Below, in pieces: positions 16,735-22,507 of a stretch of 22,507 bases of DNA (its first letter is position 1; each line of letters opens with the position of its first letter). The position numbers and the translations under genes were made by a program. The notes beneath the pieces were generated by a model that had not been told where the DNA came from, made no database searches, and saw only the letters and a program-made list of their open reading frames with translations. Source of the DNA: Paenarthrobacter nitroguajacolicus JCM 14115 (GTDB lineage Bacteria; Actinomycetota; Actinomycetes; Actinomycetales; Micrococcaceae); assembly GCA_001313365.1 (NCBI GenBank), contig BBFS01000078.1:1-22507 (forward strand), in the 5' to 3' direction.

Positions 16735-16790
16735 AGACGCTCCGCTGCAGTTCAGACGGTAGGAATCGTCTGGCCTGCAGCGGGTCGTCT
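16735..16790. terminator. Nested hairpin between convergent genes
   Basis: CGCTGCAG (16743-16750) pairs with CTGCAGCG (16775-16782), AGACG (16735-16739) with CGTCT (16786-16790), and inside CAGACG (16753-16758) with CGTCTG (16767-16772). It lies between the stops of the HD gene (16706) and the YccF gene (16808), so it is probably a bidirectional terminator, although T tracts are absent. Confidence 0.55.
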
Positions 16791-16807
16791 AAATGGGCAG
16801 TGCCGGT

Positions 16808-17212
16808 CTAGCGGTAGGTGCTGACGAACGGCTGGTTGGTGGGCACAATCTGCTTACCGAGAGGCATCAGCGAAACCGGGATCAGCTTCAAGTTGGCGAT
16901 GGCCAGCGGGATTCCGATGATGGTAATGGCCATGGCGACTGCCGTGACCACGTGACCAATCGCAATCCAGATGCCCGCAACCAGAAGCCAGATCACATTG
17001 CCGAGGAGCGCGAACACCCCCCCGGCACCGCCCGGCTTCTCAACCACCATCTGGCCGAAGGGCCACAGGCAGTACGCACCGATCCGGAACGAAGCGATGC
17101 CCCACGGGATGGTGACGATGAGCACGCAGCAAATGATGCCTGCCGCGAAGTAACCCAACGCCAGCCAGAACCCACCGAAGACAAGCCAGATGATGTTAAG
17201 GAGCGTTTTCAT
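16808..17212 (-). CDS. yccF: YccF family inner-membrane protein
   Basis: A 134-residue integral membrane protein made of two YccF repeats. Repeat 1 reads NIIWLVFGGFWLALGYF then TIPWGIASFRIGAYCLWPFG. Repeat 2 reads NVIWLLVAGIWIAIGHV then IIGIPLAIANLKLIPVSLMPLG. The matching IP-GIA/PLAIA and PFG/PLG signatures show an internal duplication. I choose the ATG at 17212 (MKTLLNIIW) because AGGGGAG lies 10 bases upstream; an ATG at 17221 is too close to it. The 7-G run (17015-17021 region) keeps the frame but probably adds one glycine. The function of the family is unknown. Confidence 0.92.
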   Translation of the reverse strand: MKTLLNIIWLVFGGFWLALGYFAAGIICCVLIVTIPWGIASFRIGAYCLWPFGQMVVEKPGGAGGVFALLGNVIWLLVAGIWIAIGHVVTAVAMAITIIGIPLAIANLKLIPVSLMPLGKQIVPTNQPFVSTYR

Positions 17213-17310
17213 AGTCTTCATTCTCCCCTGCGGGCACGACAAAAAGCCTAGGGGGGGTCTGCCCTGAATCTTCCCTGACTTGCAGCGGCACTCCCTGCAG
17301 GGCCATTAGC

Positions 17311-17768
17311 TCAGCCGGCCAGGAGCCCGTCCAGCTTGTCGAACGAGGTGCCCCAGCCGTCGCGTGTCATCTCAACCCATTCCTCTGAAGCGAACGGGCC
17401 TGCGTAAGATTCATCCGGGTACGGCCGTTGAGGTCCTCGAATTCAAGGTGCATTTCCTCGTACTCGTGGTCAGCGTCAGGAGCAGCTTTGGCCTGGGCAA
17501 CCAAAAGAGCCGGGCTATTCAGCTCGGTGATGGTGGCTTCAATGGGGGCCGACTGCTCACCGTTCTCGTCCGACCAAACCATGACCACCTGCCAGATGCC
17601 ACCAACCCGGGGCTCAACGATGATCTGGTCGCGGGGGGGAGCTTCCACCTCCACGGGCCCGAACCACTGGGTGAGCTTGTCCGGCTCCATCCAGGCCTCA
17701 AAAACCTTCTCGCGGGGGGGAGCATCAAACTCGCGGCTCATGGTCAGGGTGTGCTGTTCCGTACTCAT
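17311..17768 (-). CDS. AHSA1/SRPBCC-domain protein (one indel)
   Basis: About 152 residues of the START-like fold that binds hydrophobic ligands, in the AHSA1 (activator of Hsp90 ATPase-like) family. Landmarks are LTMSREFDAP, EKVFEAWMEPDKLTQWFGP, RVGGIWQVVMVW, LVAQAKAAPDADHEYEEMHL and the ending DGWGTSFDKLDGLL. A G is lost near 17401: the raw frame ends in RSLQRNGLR, while the correct one continues GPFASEEWVEMTRDGWG to the TGA at 17311. Two 7-C runs (DAPPREK, EAPPRDQ) probably each add one proline. AGGAG lies 7 bases before the ATG. Substrate and role unknown. Confidence 0.9.
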
Positions 17769-17843
17769 TGCTTAACTCCTGGTTTCGGTGATGTTCGATA
17801 TCCAAGTAGTGGTGCGTTGGAGTAAATCGTGTCGTCGTGAGCG

Positions 17844-17871
17844 AGTCTAGGCTGTCCCACTGACACGGTAA
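17844..17871 (-). promoter_or_regulatory. Candidate promoter of the AHSA1-family gene
   Basis: On the minus strand TTACCG and TAGACT are separated by 16 bases, about 75 bases before the ATG at 17768. The -10 is good and the -35 moderate (TTGACA consensus). It lies just downstream of the trpF stop. Confidence 0.35.
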
Positions 17872-17877
17872 CCGAGC

Positions 17878-18476
17878 CTAGGCTTTGGCAGCTTCGACAA
17901 AAGCGCGGATCTTTGCCAGGTCCTTCACTCCGCGGGATGCCTCTACGCCGGAGGAGACGTCCACTCCCCCAAGCACCGGCAGCAGCCGCAGCGAAAGCCA
18001 CGTTGCCGGATTCGAGTCCCCCCGGCAAGCAGCCACTCCCGGCCATCCAGCCCCTTTGCCCGCACTGACGCATAGTCCCAGGACTCGCCTGAGCCCGGTA
18101 CTGCCGCATCGATCAGGAATATTTCTTCGCCCAGCTCCGCGAACTCATCCTGGGAGGCGCCCATGGTGACGGCCCGGATGAGCCGCATCCCGGCGTCGTG
18201 CACTGTTTTGACGTCGCCGGCCGTCCGGTGGCCGTGCAATTGCACCCACTCGAGTCCGGCAGCTCGAGCCGTTGCCACGGCGTCAGCGGCGTCCTCGTGC
18301 CGGAAAACACCCACGGCGTGAACACCCTCCGGAACCAACGGCAGCAGAATGCGCACCTGGTCCGGGCTGACTTCGCGAGGGCTGGAAGTGAGCACGAAGC
18401 CGACCGCGTCTGCACCGGAGTCTACGGCTTCACGCACGGATTCCGGCGTACTCAAGCCGCACACTTTGACGAACAT
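17878..18476 (-). CDS. trpF: Phosphoribosylanthranilate isomerase (indels)
   Basis: Third step of tryptophan synthesis: isomerises phosphoribosylanthranilate to CdRP. It is a TIM barrel. MFVKVCGLSTPESVREA gives the catalytic Cys6 in KVCGL; GADAVGFVLTSSPREVSPDQ, VGVFRHEDAAD, EWVQLHG and FLIDAAVPGSGESWDY follow, and the aspartate of FLID is the expected catalytic acid. The two-residue glycine phosphate-binding site LAGGLESGNV and the ending GVDVSSGVEASRGVKDL appear after correcting G runs near 18020 and 17967. The corrected length of 198-199 is normal. GGAGG lies 7 bases before the ATG at 18476. It stands apart from other trp genes, divergent from the HutD-family gene. Confidence 0.93.
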
Positions 18477-18561
18477 TCCAGCGCCTCCAGCTTTAATCGC
18501 AACGTTTTCCACATATGACGGTAGCAAGCCGCAATGCCAACGCAGAAGCCGCGTCCACCAC

Positions 18562-18567
18562 TAGGCT
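18562..18567 (+). promoter_or_regulatory. Candidate -10 (TAGGCT) 6 bases before ATG
   Basis: TAGGCT-GGTCGG-ATG. The hexamer is identical to the one before the PPOX-type gene at 10335, and no ribosome binding site is present. Probable leaderless start. Confidence 0.55.
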
Positions 18568-18573
18568 GGTCGG

Positions 18574-19224
18574 ATGGAGATTATCCGCTTTGCCGACATC
18601 CGTCCCGAACCGTGGCGCAACGGGGGGGCGGGGGGGTGACACGCGAACTCGCCAGCCACCCGAAGGCCGCCTCGGCGCAGGACAATGCCTGGGATTGGCG
18701 GGTCAGCATCGCAGACGTTTCAAAAGCGGGCGAGTTCTCCGTCTTCCCGGGCATGGAGCGCGTGATCACCATCATCGAGGGCGAATTGCTGCTGCTCACG
18801 GTGGACGGCTCCGAGCACCCGCTCGAGAAGTACCGACCGTTCCGTTTCTCGGGCGAGGCTGCGTCGGGGGCCACTCTTCCGACAGGGGGACATCCGGGAT
18901 CTGAATGTCATCGCCCGGGAGGGAGCCTTCAAGGGCTATACGTCCATTGTGGAGATTTCCAAGAAGCGTGCGCACCCGGTCTTCGAAGGCCAGCTTGCCG
19001 TCCTGCTGGAGGGTAAGGCGACTGTTGCGCCCGGCGCGGCTGTGGAGGAAGAGTCGGCTGTGGAGGAAGAGTCCAACGGCGGCGCCCCGGCAACCAGCGC
19101 GGCCGAACCTGTTGAGCTCTCACGGTATGACGCCGTGGTCGGCTCCGATACCCGCAGCCCGGAAATCTCGGGCCGCGGCTTCATCGCTGTGATCTCGATC
19201 GACCATGTGGAGTCCCACTCCTGA
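18574..19224 (+). CDS. HutD/Ves family cupin-fold protein (indels)
   Basis: About 215 residues. The family signature PWRNGGGVTREL is visible once the two 7-G runs (18620-18635) are shortened. WDWRVSIADVSKAGEFSVFP, GMERVITIIEGELLLLTVDG and DIRDLNVIAREGAFKGYTSI follow. HutD-like proteins are bicupins linked to histidine utilisation in some bacteria and to cold response (Ves) in others; no hut genes are seen here, so the role is open. A further 5-G run near 18885 should be 4. Residues 145-175 form a family-atypical low-complexity insert (VEEESAVEEES, then Gly/Ala/Thr-rich). It is divergent from trpF. Confidence 0.86.
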
Positions 19225-19303
19225 GCTGGTGACGTTAACCACCAGAGGTGGCCACCCCGCGCGGGAGTTGCTAGCCTGAAATGAAGGTTCCGCTCTGGAA
19301 CCT

Positions 19304-19344
19304 CCGGACGACGGTTCAGTACCCGGCATGCGACAAGACTGGCC
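19304..19344 (+). promoter_or_regulatory. Guanidine-III (ykkC-III) riboswitch
   Basis: The segment closely follows the Thermobifida fusca guanidine-III aptamer as I know it: CCGGACGA, then GTACCCGG, then GACAAGAC. The stem CCGG (19304-19307) pairs with CCGG (19323-19326), and CAGT (19317-19320) can pair with ACTG (19339-19342) as the pseudoknot. The ribosome binding site AAAGGA starts at 19345, directly after the aptamer, and the ATG follows at 19358, so control of translation initiation is likely. The downstream genes are SMR exporters, exactly the class this riboswitch controls. Confidence 0.88.
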
Positions 19345-19357
19345 AAAGGAAAATGTC

Positions 19358-19675
19358 ATGTCGTGGATAATTCTCATTCTTTCCGGAGCACTCGAGGCCG
19401 TCTGGGCCGCAGCGCTCCACCGGTCCAAGGGCTTCCGTAAACCCGTCCCCCCCACCATTGTGTTCCTGGTGTCCGTGGCCGCCAGCATGGCCGGACTCGC
19501 CATCGCGATGCAGTCCATCCCCCACAGGCACTGCCTACGCAGTGTGGTTGGTGTCGGCGTCGTACTGACCGCAACGTACGCGATGGTCACCAAGGTTGAA
19601 CGCGCGACGACGGCCCGGCTGCTTTTGCTCGCCGGCATCGGCGCGTGTGTGGTCGGCCTGAAGGTGGTGGCGTAG
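19358..19675 (+). CDS. gdx: SMR-family guanidinium exporter subunit 1 (compensated indels)
   Basis: Four-helix small multidrug resistance protein of about 105 residues. MSWIILILSGALEAVWAAAL has the essential Glu13. Helix 3 carries the TGTAYAVWVGVG signature after correction. Expected role: proton-coupled export of guanidinium, given the guanidine-III riboswitch just upstream. I take the ATG at 19358 (AAAGGA 7 bases upstream), not the upstream in-frame start inside the riboswitch. An extra C at 19519-19523 and a missing G near 19547 cancel, leaving an open frame with about ten wrong residues (HRHCLRSVV). A 7-C run near 19447 probably adds one proline. The next SMR gene follows after 2 bases. 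Confidence 0.9.
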   Translation: MSWIILILSGALEAVWAAALHRSKGFRKPVPPTIVFLVSVAASMAGLAIAMQSIPHRHCLRSVVGVGVVLTATYAMVTKVERATTARLLLLAGIGACVVGLKVVA

Positions 19676-19677
19676 CC

Positions 19678-20079
19678 ATGACTGAGAACACTGGAAACAT
19701 CAAGAACACCGGCAGCTCCGGCAACTCCGGCAACGGAGTCTTCTGGGTCATCCTCTTGGCATCAGCGCTGCTCGAAGCCGTATGGGCCACAGCTTTGGGC
19801 CTCTCCAACGGCTTTACGCAACTCATGCCCACTGTGGTTTTCGCCATCACTGCCCTCCTAAGCATGCTCGGACTGGGTATCGCAGTGAAGCGAATCCCCC
19901 TGGGCACTGCCTACGCGGTGTGGGTGGGTATCGGCGCTGCACTGACCGTTGGGTGGGCCATGATCACAGGTGTGGAATCCGCGAGCCCGCTGAAGCTGCT
20001 GTTCATCGCGGGAATCGTGGGCTGTGCTGCCGGTTTGAAGGCCCTGCCCGCTGACAAGGCCGCAGCCAAGGCCGAGTAG
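19678..20079 (+). CDS. SMR-family guanidinium exporter subunit 2
   Basis: Second SMR protein, 133 residues and intact. After a hydrophilic Asn/Gly/Ser-rich N-terminal extension of about 20 residues, FWVILLASALLEAVWATALG carries the essential glutamate (Glu33). GLSNGFTQLMPTVVF, KRIPLGTAYAVWVGIGAA and a lysine/alanine-rich C-terminus follow. It starts 2 bases after the first SMR stop, so the two are co-translated and may form a heterodimer, as paired SMR genes such as EbrAB or YkkCD do. Substrate (guanidinium) is inferred from the shared riboswitch; its quaternary structure is not shown by the sequence. Confidence 0.92.
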   Translation: MTENTGNIKNTGSSGNSGNGVFWVILLASALLEAVWATALGLSNGFTQLMPTVVFAITALLSMLGLGIAVKRIPLGTAYAVWVGIGAALTVGWAMITGVESASPLKLLFIAGIVGCAAGLKALPADKAAAKAE

Positions 20080-20148
20080 CTACCGCTCCGTGGCGCTCCT
20101 GCCCGGTTCCCCGGGGGGGAGGAAGCTCGCTCCATTTCGTTGGCTCGC

Positions 20149-20183
20149 TGCGCATCGTGCCGTTCGCACGGCACGTCACGCAG
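20149..20183 (+). terminator. Hairpin downstream of the SMR pair
   Basis: CTGCG/CGCAG and CGTGCC/GGCACG pair around the loop GTTCGCAC, with a 3x3 internal loop. It lies 70 bases after the second SMR stop. A T tract is missing, so termination is a guess. The rest of 20080-20307 shows no gene; GGAGAAG precedes the next ATG. Confidence 0.45.
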
Positions 20184-20307
20184 GGAACCCCCCGAATCGG
20201 GCAAGCCAACCGGGCACCCTTCGCCCAATTCTGGCGCCAACAGGAATACCACGTGAGCCACTGAGTTCACGCCTTCAAGAGCACCCAAACGCGCATTGGA
20301 GAAGTTC

Positions 20308-21324
20308 ATGACTGCAGTTCAGCTCGGCGACGGCCTCAAGGTCAGCCCCCCCTCGGCTTCGGTGGAATGGCCCTCACACCTGTTTACGGTGGGATTGAAC
20401 CCGAGGAAGGCCTGCAGACGCTCAGGCATGCAGTGGACGCGGGCATCACGTTCATCGACACCGCAGACGTCTACGGCGCGGGCAGTAACGAGGAACTGGT
20501 TGGCAGGCTCTTGAAGGAGCGGCGCGACGAGATCCAGGTGGCTACGAAGTTCGGAATTGAGGGCAACCCCCCCGCGGACGGGTACACGGGAGTCCGCGGG
20601 GGATGCGCCCTACATCAGGCAAGCGGCGGAAGCGAGCCTCCGCCGCCTGGACACTGACGTGATTGACCTCTACTACATGCACCGCCGTGACCTCCGCGTT
20701 CCGATAGTGGAAACCGTGGAGGCCATGGCGGAGCTGGTCCGAGAGGGCAAGGTCCGGCACCTCGGACTGTCTGAAGTGACAGCCGAGGAGCTCAGGCAGG
20801 CCAACGCCGTCCATCCCATTGCCGCAGTCCAGAGTGAATGGTCCATCTGGAGCAGGGATGTTGAACTCAACGTTGTGCCTGCGGCCAAGGAACTTGGCGT
20901 CGGGTTCGTGCCATATTCGCCGCTGGGCCGCGGATTCCTTACGGGAACCGTCAGCGCGAGCGACCTTGGCGAAAATGACTTCCGCCATAAGATCCCCCGT
21001 TTTGGTGACGAGGCACTTGATGCGAACCAGGCCGTAGTGGCCGCGGTCCGCGAGGTAGCCAGCGGGCTGGATGCAACTCCGGCCCAGGTAGCCCTGGCTT
21101 GGCTGTTTACCCAAGGTCAGCGCCTCGGGATTTCTGTGGTTCCCATCCCCCCCGGCACGCGCAAGACGCACCGGATCGACGAGAACCTTGGGGCGCTGTC
21201 CCTGCAACTGGGAACAGCGCAGCTTGAGAGGCTCGACCAAGCTGCGGCCGCCGTCGTGGGTTCACGCTCTGCCGACCCCAACTGGGTTTCACAGGGCCGC
21301 GAAGCCAACCCGGCAACTGCATAG
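20308..21324 (+). CDS. Aldo/keto reductase (indels)
   Basis: NAD(P)H-dependent oxidoreductase of the YakC/Tas-like AKR group, about 335 residues. The catalytic tetrad is visible: Asp50 and Tyr55 in FIDTADVYG, Lys80 in VATKFG and His123 in [25 protein letters not shown] and the cofactor-binding end SVVPIP followed by [11 protein letters not shown] are typical. GGAGAAG provides the ribosome binding site 5 bases before ATG. Indels near 20346-20352, 20569 and 20602 split the gene; the frame after 20602 is open to the TAG at 21322. A 7-C run near 21147 gives VPIPPGTRK, so one proline is likely artefactual. Substrate unknown. Confidence 0.92.
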
Positions 21325-21327
21325 ACT
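21322..21327 (+). promoter_or_regulatory. Candidate -10 (TAGACT) overlapping the AKR stop codon
   Basis: TAGACT-GACACG-ATG. The TAG of the aldo/keto reductase stop is the first half of the hexamer, which ends 6 bases before the MBL-fold gene start at 21334. There is no ribosome binding site, so initiation on a leaderless mRNA or read-through coupling is likely. Confidence 0.5.
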
Positions 21328-21333
21328 GACACG

Positions 21334-21986
21334 ATGGATTCGCTTATTCACTCACTGCGTGACGTCACTATCCGCAGCATTTCGGTCAGCGAGATGAACA
21401 ACAATGTGTACCTGTTGACTTCAAAGTCCACGGGTGCGCAGTTGTTGATCGACGCCGCCGACGACCTTCCGGCCATTCAGCAGCTGCTCCAGGACAGTGC
21501 CGCAGATACTGCCGCGACGCCGAAGCTCGCCAGGATTGCCACCACTCACCAGCACTGGGACCACGTCCGGGCGCTGCCGGAGTTGGTCGCCGTTTCCGGG
21601 GGGGCAACCACCTCAGCTGGAGCGGACGACGCCGATGCGTTGCCGGTTCCAGTGGATGTCCGGCTTGGTCACGGCGACGTCGAGCGGTTCGATGGCTTCG
21701 AGATCACGGCGGTCCACTTGCGCGGACACACCCAGGCTCGATCGCTTTCGTGTACCAGGATCCGAACGGACCTGCCCACATTTTCAGTGGAGACTCGTTG
21801 TTTCCGGGAGGCGTCGGCAACACACAGAACGATCCTGCACGCTTCACTTCTCTGTTGAACGACGTGTCGGAGCGACTGTTCGACGCTTATCCGGACGAGA
21901 CCCTGGTGCACCCGGGCCATGGATTGCCCACGACCCTCGGCGCCGAGCGGCCACACCTTGAGGAGTGGCGCGCCCGAGGCTGGTGA
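21334..21986 (+). CDS. MBL-fold metal hydrolase, glyoxalase II-like (one indel)
   Basis: A metallo-beta-lactamase-fold hydrolase of about 217 residues. The metal-binding motif TTHQHWDH (HxHxDH, residues 70-77) is clear. EITAVHLRGHT, SGDSLFPGGVGN and TLVHPGHGLPTTLG provide the later His and Asp ligands. Such proteins hydrolyse thioesters (glyoxalase II) or related bonds; the substrate here is not known. One G is lost near 21737; corrected, the sequence reads GHTQGSIAFVYQDPNGPAHI and runs on to the TGA at 21984. The first palindromic repeat begins immediately after this stop. Confidence 0.92.
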
Positions 21987-22047
21987 GTTGCGGGGCCTAC
22001 TCTGCACGCCAAACCTAGGGAATAGTGCGCAGAGCGGGCCTCACAAC
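21987..22047. repeat. Palindromic intergenic repeat, copy 1
   Basis: An imperfect 61-bp dyad running GTTG to CAAC with the centre CCTAGG. CTCTGC on the left pairs with GCAGAG on the right. It starts one base after the MBL-fold stop codon. Confidence 0.9.
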
Positions 22048-22063
22048 GGGGGGGAGCCTATGA

Positions 22064-22126
22064 GTTGCGGGGGGCCTACTCTGCACGCCAAACCTAGGGA
22101 ATAGTGCGCAGAGCGGGCCTCACAAC
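22064..22126. repeat. Palindromic intergenic repeat, copy 2
   Basis: The same unit, identical to copy 1 apart from two extra G in the first G run (a likely homopolymer artefact). A 16-base spacer separates it from copy 1. Confidence 0.9.
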
Positions 22127-22139
22127 ATGGAACCCATGC

Positions 22140-22202
22140 GTTGCGGGGGGCCTACTCTGCACGCCAAACCTAGGGAATAGCGTGCAGAGCGGGCCTCACA
22201 AC
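22140..22202. repeat. Palindromic intergenic repeat, copy 3 (improved stem)
   Basis: The same unit, but the right arm reads GCGTGCAGAG in place of GTGCGCAGAG, which makes it perfectly complementary to CTCTGCACGC on the left. A 13-base spacer precedes it. It ends 10 bases before the stop of the minus-strand gene. Confidence 0.9.
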
Positions 22203-22212
22203 GGGGGGGAGG

Positions 22213-22507
22213 TTAGCGGCCGCGACGCTCGTTGGACGCGGGAGCGACGCACGACGGGGACCGCTGCGTGCCGGACGACCTGCACCGGAACCACCGCGAC
22301 CGGAGTTGCCTGAGGCACCCGAGCCGTAGGATCCGCCGGACGTAGCGCCCGTTGCGGAAGACCAAACGGCCTTGTTTCCGCCGGTACGGGTACTCGTGGT
22401 GGATGCCGTGCGCGGAGCCGAAGCTGAGCGCTGGCCGGTAGCCGGGCGGCCACTGCGACCGTTCTGGCCCTGCGAGCCCGGAACGTCGTTGCGGTGAGTA
22501 GCGCCAG
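22213..22507 (-). CDS. C-terminal low-complexity tail, possibly DEAD-box RNA helicase (partial)
   Basis: The end of a minus-strand gene; its 5' part is outside the window. The reading ends in ASNERRGR and a TAA at 22213-22215. Upstream it is rich in Ser, Gly, Arg and Thr: GRSGRPATGQRSAS, TRTGGNKAVWSSATGATSGG and SGNSGRGGSGAGRPARSG. This looks like the disordered, RNA-binding tail of an actinobacterial DEAD/DEAH-box RNA helicase, but no catalytic motif lies in the window, so the name is a guess. A lost base near 22245 shifts the last 15 or so residues. The gene converges on the MBL-fold gene across the palindromic array. Confidence 0.5.
   Translation of the reverse strand, partial: WRYSPQRRSGLAGPERSQWPPGYRPALSFGSAHGIHHEYPYRRKQGRLVFRNGRYVRRILRLGCLRQLRSRWFRCRSSGTQRSPSCVAPASNERRGR

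Noticed and set aside
16793..17251. Plus-strand open frame over the YccF gene
   Set aside because: YccF repeats on the minus strand are unmistakable; the plus-strand translation is charged and low-complexity, as antisense of membrane helices often is.
19645..19677. Upstream start of the second SMR gene
   Set aside because: It would overlap the first SMR gene by 30 bases; the ATG at 19678 lies right after that gene's stop.
21987..22202. CRISPR array
   Set aside because: Only three long palindromic units with 13-16 base spacers and no cas gene. Repeat and spacer sizes do not fit.
1..22507. tRNA, rRNA, IS elements, integrases or toxin-antitoxin genes
   Set aside because: None could be recognised by eye: no T-arm GTTCRANYC with a cloverleaf, no transposase motif and no paired terminal repeats around a gene.

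Overview
The window looks like chromosome from a high-GC actinobacterium of the Arthrobacter/Paenarthrobacter type (Micrococcaceae). The evidence is GC-rich third codon positions, a DUF3073 protein, a Fe-S-type PurF overlapping PurM, a ClpB preceded by an HspR (HAIR-like) operator, and several start codons with a -10 hexamer only 6-7 bases upstream, as in leaderless transcription.

Layout from left to right: the end of uraD and all of uraH (ureide breakdown of urate); a small membrane protein; purF-purM with a strong terminator; on the minus strand two overlapping VOC (glyoxalase-fold) genes and a DUF3073 gene; a membrane-anchored septum-formation-domain protein; clpB (minus); a PPOX-family flavoprotein; a minus-strand molybdate operon (HTH-Mop regulator, modA, modB, modC); a covalent-FAD oxidoreductase; a DUF4031-HD protein; a YccF membrane protein (minus); an AHSA1/SRPBCC protein (minus); trpF (minus); a HutD/Ves-family protein; a guanidine-III riboswitch ahead of a pair of small multidrug resistance (SMR) exporters; an aldo/keto reductase; an MBL-fold hydrolase; three tandem 61-63 bp palindromic repeats; and the low-complexity C-terminus of a minus-strand gene that runs off the window.

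The sequence carries a strong technical signature. G/C homopolymers that should be 4 or 5 long appear as 5, 6 or most often 7, and many short GG, CC, GGG or CCC runs have lost a base. Most genes here, including purF, purM, clpB and modABC, are therefore broken on paper. They read as full-length family members once those indels are corrected. CDS coordinates below run from the true start to the true stop across these indels. I treat them as sequencing or assembly errors, not pseudogenes.

The best biological signals are the guanidine-III riboswitch with its two-gene guanidinium exporter, the triplicated palindromic repeat with a pairing-improving change in copy 3, the HAIR-like operator at clpB, CGTAT-type boxes at the start of the molybdenum regulator, and the recurring start architecture of -10 hexamer, N6-7, start codon. 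I found no wholly new defence or mobile system, no CRISPR array, no IS element and no tRNA or rRNA gene.
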